A DNA stretch of 64,000 nucleotides from Verpa conica (taxonomy: Eukaryota; Ascomycota; Pezizomycetes; Pezizales; Morchellaceae), in the NCBI GenBank assembly GCA_033030425.1, contig JAUFSD010000005.1, positions 868,001-932,000 on the forward strand, in the 5' to 3' direction. Within the stretch, counting starts at the first letter, position 1, and each line of letters begins with the position of its first letter. Below the pieces are notes generated by a model that had not been told where the DNA came from, did no database searches, and was given only the letters and a program-made list of their open reading frames with translations. Both the position numbers and the translations under genes were made by a program. Positions 23,836 through 35,747 of this stretch are shown here, in pieces.

Positions 23836-25822
23836 ATGTGTACCTATAACCTAGAGAAAGTCTTGTTAAAAATTCCTTCATTGTGGGTTTTTACTCTATT
23901 TAAAAAGAATATCAAAAAATGTCGGGGACATAAATAACCGCCCGCCCATATTACAACCAGGAGCCCCAAATTAACATAAAATCTTCCACTATATAAACTC
24001 ATAGTACAAAAATTAACGCTTTACTCCATTTATGGTTCAGTTTTCTGTCCTTATCAATTTTTGTTGCAGTGCCTATCTAGGGTTGAAATTGGGGTATGGC
24101 TGCCATGTGTGGGCAGTTGTTTTTGTCTCCCAATACATAGATAGTGTCCTGTATTTAGATGGGTTTAATTCAGAGATAAATTGAGGAATAGCATCCCTTG
24201 GTTGTTTTTCGAGCCAAGTGATTAAATAAAAACCATAGCACTATTAAAGACCGGAGAATTAAATCTACCCATGCAAGGAGTATCACACCGCTTTGGCTGC
24301 ACTAACCCCCGTACTTGATATAAGTAATTAGTCTCTTTTTAATATGTGAATAATATGGGCATATTGTCCAGGCCTTCTTAAAAAAGACTTTGAACCGAGT
24401 GACAAATTGTGATTTGCTGCCTCTTAGTTACTTCCACTCGTCGGCCTTTTATCCGCTTAACTGATGTAACATACAAGAAAGTGGTGGGAGTTTCCCGCTT
24501 ACGTCACTCCAGATGGTCCTTCTAGTGCTTTCTTCCATGGTTCACACCACCTTAATTATAAGGCATCTCCCAATAAGATTTTAGAGAGTCAAAAACGTGT
24601 GTTATACAATAGAATCTGACTTGATCACTGGGACCAATATAAGCGAGGTGATACCTTCTCCAATATATGTATCTACCTTGGCCTTGCAAAAAGGGCCTTG
24701 GTATTATATTACTAGGCAGGGGAAGTGGAGAAGATGGATGCAGCTGGTACGAGGGGGAGGAGCTAAATACATAGCAACGAATTATTTATAAATAAAAGTT
24801 ATTTGGGGATTTATCTAGCTAGAAGTATAAGCTCATAGGATAACGGGTACCCCGGAGGTTTTTGCTGAAAGAAAGGCCACAGAAAAAAACTCACGAGTAC
24901 TTAATTATCTAAACAGAGTGACGTGACGGAAAACCAGAGGGATCAAGTTGAATATGCCAGCTATCGAAATAACACTCTCCCCAGCTGAGATGAAAGCTGT
25001 AACCCACATAAGTCCAGTTCCTAGGGTCTAAGGCTTGGGATTATTTATCTACTACAGACAAGCTAGAAATCCTTATTACTACCGATTAGCTTTGCCCTTT
25101 TAATCTGGATCCTTGTATTCGAACTTGTAAGAATGTACCTATATCGGAGTTCAACTTTCGGGGGGCAAGAATATCTGCATGTATGCCTACATAGAGTCCA
25201 CGCATACGGGTCATCAATGTTTGTGCTTGCAGTACTGCCCAGAACAAATCACAGATGACCATCAAACTGGAACTCGGTAGTACTTATCCATGGGTGGGCC
25301 TTATAATTGTGGTTTTTGAAAAACAAAAGATTATAACCACCACGCTAGGCGCCGTCGACCTCAAGATATATATCACGTTACGGATCTCAGGCCCGGGGGA
25401 CTGGGGTCTCCCCCACACCGTATTTCGTTTTAGGCGGGTTTGGTTACCTACCCCATATTATATACCGACGGTTCCTATGTTCAAATCTCCGAACGGGGAT
25501 CATTAAACTATTTAACCGGTTTCAACCGCAGTGCTCTATACATATAATCCGCGGACAGAGAGAAAACTCTCCGAAGCTAAATATCATCGTCCTTATAAAC
25601 TGCCCCCGCGAGCGGAACAAGATTCCTGAGAAAGCGGATTAAGGTCTTGGTCGCATTACACAAGGAGAAAAAAAGAAGTCACGAGCGGCTATGGTGGAGA
25701 TGAATCAGGGAGACTATGAACGGTAGCCAAATATTCTGTAAAGATAAAATGGAGCTGATCGCCTCTCGTTTTGGGATTCATCATAGCTACCCCCAGAAAC
25801 AATACGGTTGAATAGGTTCAAA
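23836..25822. other. Intergenic region before the LPMO gene
   Basis: No supported gene; frames at 24597-24791 and 25255-25506 are featureless. A TATAAAC sequence at 25594-25600, about 230 nt before the LPMO start, is a weak promoter candidate. Confidence 0.5.
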
Positions 25823-26934
25823 ATGAGGTCCATTATTTCAACTCTTCTTCTTGCGGGTGCTGCTTCGGCGCACACCATCTTCCAACAGATTGGTATCAAT
25901 GGAGTTATGCAATCACGATACGACTTCATGCGTCTTCCTACTTATGATGGTCCTATTACTGATGTCACTGCAACCGAGATGGCTTGCAATGGCGGCCCGA
26001 ATCCCCTGGTGAAGATCTCCCCTAATGTTGCTACTGTTGCTGCTGGGTCAACGATCACCCTTCAATGGTAAATTTCTCCTGATAATTTTAGGTCAAAGGA
26101 TAACTAATATTTATGAATAACTAGGGGACACACCTTGGACAGTGATCTCTCTACGGGACTGGTCATCGATGCCTCCCATAATGGTCCGATCTTGGTCTAT
26201 ATGGCAAAAGTTTCAGACGCAACTGGAGCCATCCCGAACTCCGGCTGGTTCAAGATCTATGAGGATGGTTATAGCAATGGACAATGGGCTGTTGCAAAGT
26301 TGATTGCCAACCAGGGCAAGGTCACAGTTACCATCCCCTCTTGTATCGCCCCTGGAGACTATGTAAGTGGCCCTCCATAATAAGGAATAGGAAGTAAAGT
26401 AAAGTTCCAATCACTAACATCATAGCTAGCTCTTCCGTGGTGAACTCATTGCCCTTCATGCTGCCTCCAGCTACCCCGGCGCCCAACTGTACTTCGAGTG
26501 TGCACAGCTCCGTGTTACCGGTGGCGGATCAACCTCCCCGACCACCTATAACATCCCCGGGATCTACTCCGGCACTGACCCCGGAATTACGTTCAACCTC
26601 TACACTTCTACCATCTCTTATACAATCCCTGGTCCTCCCGTCTTCTCCTGCAGTGGAAGTACTACTCCGGCTTCTTCCACCACCAAGGCTACCACCACAA
26701 CAGTTGCTGCTACCACTGTTGTTTCCTCTAGCACCGCTGCTGCTACACAGACTAGTACTGGAACTGTTGCTCAGTGGGGACAGTGCGGTGGTATTAGCTG
26801 GACTGGTGCTACTGCTTGTGTGTCTGGATATACTTGTGTTAAGGTTAACGACTACTACTGTGAGCCTTCCTCCCTACAAAAGCACTTCAGTTTGAATGTG
26901 AGCTAACAAAATTTTCACAGACCAATGCCAGTAA
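25823..26934 (+). CDS. AA9 lytic polysaccharide monooxygenase with C-terminal CBM1
   Basis: Secreted copper enzyme that oxidatively cleaves cellulose. Exons 25823-26067, 26125-26362, 26430-26859 and 26921-26934 give 308 aa. A 16-residue signal peptide ([16 protein letters not shown]) precedes His17, which becomes the mature N-terminal His of the copper brace. The second brace His is in [15 protein letters not shown] (H100 of the precursor). [20 protein letters not shown] and YFECAQLRV are typical AA9 sequence. A Ser/Thr linker leads to a fungal CBM1 ([20 protein letters not shown] to YYYQCQ). The last intron (26860-26920) falls within the CBM1 and the final exon codes for only four residues plus the first stop. 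The downstream acceptor at 26429 rather than 26425 restores the LFRGEL motif. The gene appears intact. Confidence 0.93.
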
Positions 26935-27985
26935 ATGGTTGTGATTAGCGGATGGATATGAATATAAAAAATCGAGCGTTCATGTAGTAGTAATATTGCA
27001 ATATATACCATTAAGATCTTGTAAAAAAAAAAATCATAATTCCCTAAAAAATTAACTTCTATTCAAACTTCCCCTAAACCTCACTGAGATTAACAAGATC
27101 GCTATTGTCCCCGTTTGTTTTTCTTATAAATTCTTCCAAGATCTAGTTTCGAATTTTAATCTCGCGTTCGAAAGTTCTAGTTTCTCCACTTGGATGGTGG
27201 CTTGACTTCTACGCTCTTCGGGGCAGTATGCTCGCCTGGTTGGGGAGAGACACGGTGATAGTGATGTGCTATTTCTTTTTAGTTGCTGATAGTTAGAATG
27301 AATCGGGGTCTCAGTCACTCTGGACGGAAAGCTAGTGAATGGCTTTTTATAGTTTTCCATTAGACAGTCACCCGTCTACATTCATATCGCATGCGTGTTG
27401 ATTGTATATATTAGAACTGAATATATGTTAACCATGAGATTACATATAGCCACTGGCATCAAACAGACTATTTCCGAGTTGGCAAAAAATATACGGCTAC
27501 ATGTAGCCTGTCAGTACATCTCTAATATACCGTTTAAGGTTTACCATATAACCAGAACACATATAGATCGAATCACCATAAGCTATAATTTACCTTATAG
27601 CATCAAACACTTCCTTTACCGTTGGATTAATTCTGGAAGTATGCGATGTTCCGCAAATCTTTATTTAAAAACTAGATCAGCTTATAGGTAGTTATACAAC
27701 ATGATGTGCTAAATTTATCCAAAAGGGGCAGTCCTAAGCGTAATGTTACACTTTCCTAGACACCGTACTGACAAGTAAACCTCCAGAGCTTCACGCAAAC
27801 AAATAGTAAGATTTCCAGCAAAACTACAAAGCCTATTCAGGAAAATAAAAAGAGAGCACCACAAGAAAAACAAACCTTTCGAGGCGTAGAACAGAAGAAA
27901 TAGTAACGCACATCGAATTGGTCGACCTAATACCCAAGGCCTCAAATGACCATGATTCCTTCTTTCTTTCACCCTCTTACATACC
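26935..27985. other. Intergenic region between convergent genes
   Basis: No supported gene. Frames at 27124-27360, 27395-27691 and 27715-28065 lack recognisable features; the last overlaps the neighbour's 3' end. Contains the palindrome GGCTACATGTAGCC near 27494. Confidence 0.5.
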
Positions 27986-28723
27986 CTAAACCCCGAGATC
28001 CGACCAAGTGGTACCCAAACTAACACCCCCTCCCAAAATTTCACCCTTACCAGTAGGACTTTCATATAGTCCTTCTAGTCCACAACTATCTTTCTCATCA
28101 TCGGCTCTATTTTCAGCGTCAAGTTTGTTGAACCATTTCTTTGGAGAACAAATCGGAGTTGTAAGCGGTGTGTTAGAAGTGCTAATAGTCCCAACACTCA
28201 GCAAATCCGAAATCTCCGATTCATCCTCATTACTCTGACTACCTTTATCACTTTCCTCAGTACGATATTCACATCCACACCCGCTCAACCCCTCCTCCCG
28301 GGCCCCAGGCGCACCATAACGCTCCCTCCAGCCCCCTAATATTGCTGCTCCAAGCCCCAAATCAGTCCTATTTTCCACATCCACCCATCTACCATCTTCC
28401 TTTAAGCTAGCCTTAGTCTCGGCGGCGGAAATTAAACCTTGAAGCTCTAAAATATCCGAGTCAATCATTGCGAGGCGATGCTCGATCCAATCAGGCATTT
28501 GGTAGGCCACTACGGGGCTGTTAGGAAAACAAGCGCTTAGCGTGACGATGGTACGCTTAAAGAGTTCAAACTCGGTGCAGTAGGCGTTGCGGCGTGTAGA
28601 TTCATAGATACGGGGGATGATGTTGACAAGGTTTTGACGGGCCAAGGTTGGGTTAGGGTAGACAGAAGAGGACGAGAAGTAGGGCGGCGGGATTTCGGAA
28701 AGATTTGGAGAGTTGAGATGCAT
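27986..28723 (-). CDS. Hypothetical protein, 245 aa, function unknown
   Basis: A single exon from ATG at 28723 to TAG at 27986. I do not recognise it. The N-terminal 120 residues look folded and may be helical (LARQNLVNIIPRIYESTRRN, PDWIEHRLAMIDSDILELQG); the rest is acidic and Ser/Gly-rich, as in regulatory proteins. There is no signal peptide or membrane segment. A GTAAGG at the 3' end could be a donor for a further exon, so the last 20 residues are uncertain. The coding call is supported by its length on a low-GC background. Confidence 0.55.
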   Translation of the reverse strand: MHLNSPNLSEIPPPYFSSSSVYPNPTLARQNLVNIIPRIYESTRRNAYCTEFELFKRTIVTLSACFPNSPVVAYQMPDWIEHRLAMIDSDILELQGLISAAETKASLKEDGRWVDVENRTDLGLGAAILGGWRERYGAPGAREEGLSGCGCEYRTEESDKGSQSNEDESEISDLLSVGTISTSNTPLTTPICSPKKWFNKLDAENRADDEKDSCGLEGLYESPTGKGEILGGGVSLGTTWSDLGV

Positions 28724-30009
28724 TTCCAAGTAGATGCGACGGGAGTTTTTTGATTTTCTGGGAAACCGCCGGTCCTTTGATGTAAGCGTGACGGGGTTAA
28801 TTAAGTAATAATACTACGTTAAAAGTAGCGAATATTATCTAGAGAGCTCTCTTGAAGGCTTTAATAACTCGATTTGTAGAGAAATTAGTCTTGATGAATT
28901 CCGAGAAAGTTGAGTATATATAGAAGAGGAAGGAGGAATAGAAATTCATTTATAGTACGCTCACGTTGATCCATCAATATTATAATTATATTCCCTCTGC
29001 TACCTTTGATCTTCTATGTGATCATTTCCACGTTTTATGAAGATAGATACACGTTGTGATTAGCCTTAGTCCCACAATGTGACTCTACACCTCATAGATA
29101 ATAGCCCTCGCAACACCATTGAGGTCGCCAGGTGGTCGCCGACTAAAACACCATTGGAACTCCTTTTAAAGAATAGTGGGCAGGTATTGCAAGGGCCTTC
29201 TATTGACAACGTCTGTCAATTCTATAATTTAAAAAGCTTTGGTACTCTTTACTGACGGAGGTAGTAAGTATATATAGGGGAATTTAATTCAATCCGGTCC
29301 CCTAATAAGCCTCAAGAGCCTAAATCCACCCCCCCCCCTTCTCTAATATGTAGTTCTAGATAGCTCTGACACACAGAACTCTGTGGCCCCTCTTCGAAGA
29401 TCTATATTCTGGACTTCTAGCTATCCACGAGAATGATCAGCAGACGTCACGAGAGATCACTCGGCTCGATTGAGATAGTTTTAAATTTCTCACAGGGCCG
29501 TACAAACAGTTTGAGAAGTAGATTTGATCTCGAGGGGGATTAAAAATAGGATTCTATATTCCTTCTGAGATGATGAGGATAGAGTTAGACTTTAGCTGTG
29601 TCAGCCTAGGTTTCGGTGGACGAATCCCACAACAATTAATGGCGTGTTTATACGTGATGTATTGACGGAATAATTAAATTCCTATACAAAACCAGTAAGA
29701 GATTGGTTTTATATCCTATTCATCATCATTGTTAATAAATTTCTACACTGCATTGAAAGGTTCGCAGATGACGCTGAACATGAAAATCATGACCCCTCAC
29801 TCGACATAACATTATTCTATAAGCCCGCAACCCTGGAAAGGATATCGAAGAATCCAGACTACTTCCTACAATAAAACCTAGAATTCAAGTCAAAGGTAGA
29901 TCCTATCCCACATCCCCTTCCTCTTCCTCTTGCTCTTCCTCTTCCTCTTCCTCTTCCTCTTCCCTCTTCATACTTGCAATATTCACACCCCTGTAATCAA
30001 AGATATCTG
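28724..30009. other. Divergent intergenic region with a pyrimidine-rich leader
   Basis: No gene supported. AT-rich sequence at 28780-29300 and a C run near 29325-29340. A CTTCCT repeat (29914-29969) lies immediately before the next gene. The frame of that gene is open back to 29875 but has no ATG before 30010. Confidence 0.55.
29914..29969 (+). repeat. CTTCCT hexanucleotide microsatellite in the 5' leader of the next gene
   Basis: Nearly pure pyrimidine with a CTTCCT unit, broken by one G at 29932. It lies about 40 nt before the chosen ATG and is probably transcribed as 5' UTR; CT-rich leaders are common near fungal transcription starts. Confidence 0.8.
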
Positions 30010-31029
30010 ATGAATCTCACTACCTCTCCCACCGACCGGCACCACGGCCATCGTGGTAACAAAAATAGACCCACAACCCCAGGCCTTCCTGACCCCTCGC
30101 ATCTACTTCAGCGTCCTTTCACCCAAGGGAAACTTTGGGAGCCGCCCAAGGCTTCGGATCACCGTCGATCCCGTCAAGCGCTTCCACCTTCCCAGCAGCT
30201 AGATCAGTCACAGATTCGTAAACCTGCTCGGCAACAAGAATCACCGCCAGCTGATTATCAACAACGCCAATATCTATTCCCGCGGCACCCAACAGCTGAA
30301 GATACCAATTCCCTCTCCAGCAGTTACCTTGCTGAATCAACTGTACCACAATCAATAGTATCTCCAGTCCGGAATTTCCAAGCCCAGTCTCTGCAGTCTA
30401 TGTACATTCATGCACCTTTTGAACATCAGGAACAAAAGCTCTTTACCAAGGCCAGTAATGATGATGAGTTCAACTTTATCATCGCAGCCCGCAAAGCACG
30501 CATGAACTCCATTCTCAAAAACTGGGACAGCACCTGGGATAATGCATCCACCTCCAAAGCCCCTAAGGAGCTTCCTAGGAATGTTAATAATCTTGATGGG
30601 ACAGTCCCTCTTGGTCAGCATACTCTCATAGACACCCTCAACGAAGGTTTAGGAAGTATGAGAATCTCCCCACCCGGTACAGAAAGTCCCCACGAAGGGG
30701 TAAACGATTGCCAACAAGAGCCCACCCTCGGAGCTCCATGTCCTCGGAATGTAGCCCCTAGTCTATCTCGGGCCCCTCAAAATATTCTTAATTTCTCTTG
30801 CGATATGGGTAATGGCGGTATCATTCTCGCAAAATTGAGCAAGAAGGAAAACTCAGACGGAGAAGATGAAGAGCACACTCGTCTGTACCAAACAGCAGCC
30901 CTACAGTTTTCACAGCTCAAAGCAAAAATCCCATGGCTATCAAAACAGCAAACCATCTATGGTGCAGGGTGGAGGCCACTTGAGGAGTACTATTGGGGTG
31001 GTTCCAATGCAGAGATGGTGCAGAAATAG
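30010..31029 (+). CDS. Hypothetical protein, 339 aa, largely disordered
   Basis: A single exon starting at the first ATG in frame. I do not recognise it. The N-terminal 110 residues are basic and rich in Pro, Gln and Arg. The middle has a possible helix with FNFIIAARKARMNSILKNWD. The C-terminus is the best candidate for conservation: YQTAALQFSQLKAKIPWLSK then GAGWRPLEEYYWGG, aromatic and compact. There is no signal peptide or membrane segment. It is likely a nuclear or cytoplasmic regulatory protein; this is inference from composition only. Confidence 0.55.
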   Translation: MNLTTSPTDRHHGHRGNKNRPTTPGLPDPSHLLQRPFTQGKLWEPPKASDHRRSRQALPPSQQLDQSQIRKPARQQESPPADYQQRQYLFPRHPTAEDTNSLSSSYLAESTVPQSIVSPVRNFQAQSLQSMYIHAPFEHQEQKLFTKASNDDEFNFIIAARKARMNSILKNWDSTWDNASTSKAPKELPRNVNNLDGTVPLGQHTLIDTLNEGLGSMRISPPGTESPHEGVNDCQQEPTLGAPCPRNVAPSLSRAPQNILNFSCDMGNGGIILAKLSKKENSDGEDEEHTRLYQTAALQFSQLKAKIPWLSKQQTIYGAGWRPLEEYYWGGSNAEMVQK

Positions 31030-31613
31030 TGGTCAGGGCACCCCAAAGACCCAGAGAACCCTCGAGAGATTTTTACTTAAACAGTGCCAGATAAAACTCT
31101 TCGGGACGGGGTTAACTTTTTCTACGAAACATGGTTTCTTCGCTTTATAATAACTACAGTATGAGCCTTATGATCACTAAGCTTGTTTAAACACGATGAT
31201 CTTACAACATATTTGGTGCGCGTGTTTACACGCTGTTTTTTTATTTACCTATTTATTTACTATTTTTCTAGAATAATCTAAGCCCTTAAATTACGCTTTA
31301 ACTACACACGCCTCAATCTACTACATATTAACCTAGTTGGGAATATTCTTCCTTTATTCGTTTTAAGAGATAAGGTACACAATCAAAAATTTACAGTTCT
31401 AGAATAAGGTGTTCCTCAGTAAATTTTCCATCAACCTATTCAAAACTCGAAAAATATAACGATAATAATAAGGGGATTATTTTAGTGCAGATACTAATGA
31501 CCCCAACGCTCCACCGCTCCAGACACTTTTGGAAGTTTATAGCCCTTTAGATACCAGAGTTACTCCTTCGAGCTAAAGTTCTCCTCCCTACTTCAGGCCT
31601 CGCCCAGCCATTC
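31030..31613. other. AT-rich spacer between convergent genes
   Basis: Nothing recognised; AT-rich with the 3' ends of two convergent genes. Confidence 0.5.
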
Positions 31614-34600
31614 TCATGTCTGGACACGACGTTTCCCTTGTTTCTTCGGCTTTGTATGTTCTGGGCCGAGTTCTGACTTTTCTTCCGTGAGCTCTGGCAT
31701 TTTTGGCGGTTCGACGGTCCAATCTCTCTCACCCTTTGCGTTCCTGCCAACAACAACACTTCCAACTTGTAAGTTAATAGGCCTGGGCCTTCCTGACTTA
31801 AACTTTGCGCCCAGCTGAGTTCCACGACATTTCCTGTCAGCGTCTTCTCTTGATTCCCTGATGAGTTCTTCCAGTGCCTTGGCCCTCTCCTTGTCTAGCT
31901 TTGCCTTCATCGTTGCTTCTTCGTTAAATGCTTCTTCGGTAGCGAAGCGCTTGTCATTGTAGGTGCCACTCTGTTCGTCGTAGTTAGGATGAAGATCTGA
32001 ACAGCTTTGGCCCCGGTGACATGCACCAGCGGAGAATAATGGGCATAGTTTACGCACATAAGCGCCAAAGAGAGGTTGCTTTGCTTCGGAGGATTTGTCC
32101 AAGATCACGCCTAAATTAGTTGTTAATGCCATCTGAGCATGAGAGATAGGCGGAGCCAGAGAGACATGAAGGTCTAGAGGGCTCTGGTCAGTGACCCCTT
32201 GCAAAGGGCTAATGATAGTGCCAGACTTAGGCATCTCGTTCTGAGTCTTTATGATCCTCAAAACATCAGCAACATCCTTAATGGAATTAACTACTTGTTT
32301 GTTTTGAGGCTGGCGAACAGGATGAGGTAGCACTGAACCAGAGCCACCACGGCTAGAACTACCACGGGCAGAACGGCCATAACTACGACCAGACACAGCG
32401 CGGGTTTTATTTTTTGGAAGCAAAGGGCTAGCCCCATAGACACTACTCTATTGTATGTCAGCCACTACTCCGAAATAACCTAGAAAGGTAAGTAACTTAC
32501 AGGAGGTGATGCAAACAATCCACCTTCACGTGGGGCTCTCCAGCCTCCCCTTGGCTGCTCGGATTCACTTTTCCTCTGCCAATCATCTTCGACAAACGGT
32601 CTCCTAAGACCTACGCGGGTCTTCTCGTTCACGATCCCCATTTCCTTAACACCATTCTCACACCATTCTATAATCATCGTCTCCTCCTTCGTTTGTTCGA
32701 TAGTAGCCTCTTTAATTTTTTCAGCTCCTACGCGAGCTTGAGTTCCCAGAGTACTATGGTCGATCGAGACGGACCCTTCTAGAGTAGTAGACTGCGGAAT
32801 TTTAGGATGTGGATAGCTGGATTTTCCAAGATCTTTTGAACGCTGGCCGTGACGGATGCTACCAGCAACACTCCCTTTGGCTGGCTCCAAAACAGGGCCA
32901 GACGCAGGTAAAAATATAGGTGATCCAGACTGAGCGGTGTTACCAATCTTAGGCTTAGTGGATTTCTTCTTCTTAACCAATTCAACAGGTCTAACCCATT
33001 CACCGGGAGAAACGCCATCGGAGTCACCCTCATCATCACCACAAATACTCCCATGTATGCGAGCGAGTATTGAAGGCTGACCTCTCGGGAGGTCGAGACT
33101 AGCGTTCTTTGCAGAAGTAGAAAGCGCTTCAAGCCAATTTCCGGCCATGTTCTCTTGATCCACAGTTTGATTTTTACCCTTTTCAAAATTGACTGGATGT
33201 ATATTCTTGACTTCGGGTGCCAGGGATTTATACGCCCGGCGAGGACTAGGGCTCGGATTCATTGAGCGTCTCAGTCTATCGAGATCTCTGGGATCTGTCT
33301 CCCCCATGTACCTTGAGGCTTCTGAAGCTGCGGCTGGACTATCACTTCCAAGAGAGAACGATATACTAGCGCCACTTGATACAGAGCTGTGCCTAGAAAT
33401 GGAGTTGGTATGACAAATGTCCTCTGGATTCCTAGAGAATCTTTTATCGATCATTACCAGTTGCTCCATCAAAGGGTCTTTATCGGCCTGCTGTGAGATT
33501 CTCTCATCTCCTTGTCTATCACCATGTACTCTGGCTAGATCTTTCGGGATCAGAGCTTCACTAAACTGAGCCTTGATCGGAATTGCATACCTCTCAGGAA
33601 GTACTGGACGTGTTGAGAAAGATTGCTCGAGTTTCTTTTCCGGCAATGATTTAACTGTCCCACTCAATTTCCCCCCATGGGTAGCGACTTCCATAGATCC
33701 TTCTAGGCTTGGAGTAGGTAGCTCCTCGATGGGCAGTACAGCATCTTTTTGAACACTAGGTACATAGTGCCTCTCAACTCCAGATGCACAAACGGCTCCA
33801 AACACCTCTTCTGGCTTATAACCAGGCTTGATACATTCAGCCTTTGGGGGGGCCTGTTGGTGAGTAGTCAAAGTTGTAATTTTAGAACAAGGTTCGGGCT
33901 TTTTTTTAAAAATAGCCGTTGAGGTTTGCTTAGAATGAAGAACAAATTCCACTGGTCCTTCCTCCCTGGTAGGGGTTTTTACTTCTTCCTTCTCCCTGAA
34001 TGGTTCGTGTGGCAGAACAGTTGACAGAAAAACCAAGGGATCAGAAACAATCTGCTTAGTACAATCCTCTTGAGTAGCTAAGAGGGTCAGGTACTTGGCC
34101 ATCCTGGGATATCTTGATAGAATCACATCAGGGACTTGCTTAAACCCAGGATTTTCTAACTTCGCCATAGAGCCTGAAATCTTTGATTTGTGAATTCTTT
34201 CAGCTATAATAAAGTCAAACCTTTTGCGGTAAATAAAGTAAAATGTGATTTTTACTTACTAGTTGCTGTTCCAAGCCTCAACACCCCCAATTCTTCAGCC
34301 AAGGACTCCATTTTGATGGAATTACTCCCGAGCTGAATTTCTTCAGGCTCTTCAACTTCAGGAGCAAACTGAAAGAAATTGTCATCCATATCTTCGGTCT
34401 TCATGTCCTGCATATTACCACCCGCAGCAGACTTTACCTCAGCAACTAAACTCCCTGTGGTACTTTCACTAGTTTCTTCACCAACTACTTCAACCTCTTT
34501 GTTCACCTCGCTTTGGCTGAAACGATCCAGGAATACGGTATCTAATGCAAGATTCCTCTCGCTCTTTGAACGGCGACATGTAAAGATAGGCTCCAGTGCT

Positions 34601-35272
34601 AAAAATATAATTTTAATTAAATTATTTCAGCTAGGCATGAGGGAAGATGGGCCACTACCTAGGAGGTTTGTATCAATTTCGCACACAGGTAAGGTCGGCT
34701 GAGTATTAACCTTGACTGGTCCAACATCAAACGGAGATGCGAGTGGATTAAGTCTATAAGACCCAGAGGACCTAATGCCAGGAAGAGGCACATTCTCAAG
34801 CACAAAATTTGGGGGATCTTGTAGCCCCCTCTGTCTCTTACGAGCGATACCAATGTTCTCTTGAGGAGGAGGAGAGTGATCGAGCCGTGACTCATGTTCC
34901 TCCTGCTCATAACATCTCATGGAGGTACCTTCTAGAAAATTTGAGCGGGGGTTATGACCTAAGATAATCAGCAACGCAAATTCTCTCTATATATTACTTT
35001 TGGGGGGAAAGCTGTAGGCATAAATTATAGAATTGAACGAAACTCACCAGAAACTACATTTGAAGATTTATCCTTCTCTTTTCTCGGTGTAAGATAAGCA
35101 AGTCGTGAAAGAGCAGCGAATCTATCCTGTAGGGAATTAATCTGCTTTGCTATTTGCCCCACTTGTTAGCTAATCTCTTTGCTTCATTTCTAGAGCTTAT
35201 CAACGGAGAAATACAATTGAGGACACCATCACTATGATCCTGGGATTCTTTGCCCTTCTGAGTATCCGCCAT
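31614..35272 (-). CDS. Large CCCH zinc-finger protein of unknown function
   Basis: Six exons: 35272-35227, 35149-35048, 34958-34659, 34598-34260, 34173-32501 and 32447-31614, giving 1097 aa. The joins restore AKQINSLQDRFAALSRLAYL, SSNVVSGHNPRSNF, CEIDTNLLALEPIFTCRRSK, GTATSSMAKLENPGFK and FASPPSSVYGASPLLPKNK. Near the C-terminus a C-x7-C-x5-C-x3-H finger (CPLFSAGACHRGQSCSDLHP, about 31990-32050) points to RNA binding. It is followed by a charged helix (EEATMKAKLDKERAKALEEL) and a basic tail. The middle 550 residues are mostly disordered, with the motif RPFVEDDWQRKSE just before the RG-rich segment. There is no signal peptide. The first intron uses the acceptor CAAATAG after a CTAAC branch; its placement and the start are the least certain parts. 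A role in mRNA metabolism is inferred from the finger alone. Confidence 0.75.
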
Positions 35273-35747
35273 CGGGGGTCGATAAGGAAACGTTTTCTGT
35301 CGATATTTATTTCAGAGAGAGAATTTCTGTAATGGGCTATCAATTGTGGATGGTGGTCATGTAGTGATGAAGAGAGTAAGTGCATCGGTTAAGGTTTGCT
35401 GCACTTGCCACCGACCCACTGTATACTGCTCTGGAGCCAGCATGCACCACACAATAGAGAACCTTTTAGAAATAAAAGAATCAGCCAGATATTTCCAAAT
35501 ATTTCCGGGTATTATCTCTTAAAAATATATCCATATTAAACCCTATTGTTTATGTTGTTATTAATGGCTGGGATACCCGAGTGACGATCAATGTTCAAAT
35601 AGTGCCCGTAGTGGTATGGCGGGGAGGTCGCCTATCATTATATGAATTTAGACAACTTCTTCTTTAGAACCGATATTCATACAAATGTCACAGTATGATC
35701 CATTCAAGAAACCCAGCAAGATTAAGTACACCGCCCAAAATTTAACC
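35273..35747. other. Short intergenic region
   Basis: Nothing recognised. It would hold the promoter of the CCCH protein gene and the 3' end of the DUF1772-like gene. Confidence 0.5.

Noticed and set aside
27715..28065. 116-codon minus-strand frame with a hydrophobic segment
   Set aside because: It overlaps the end of the 245-residue protein in another frame; it could at most be a downstream exon, which I cannot show.
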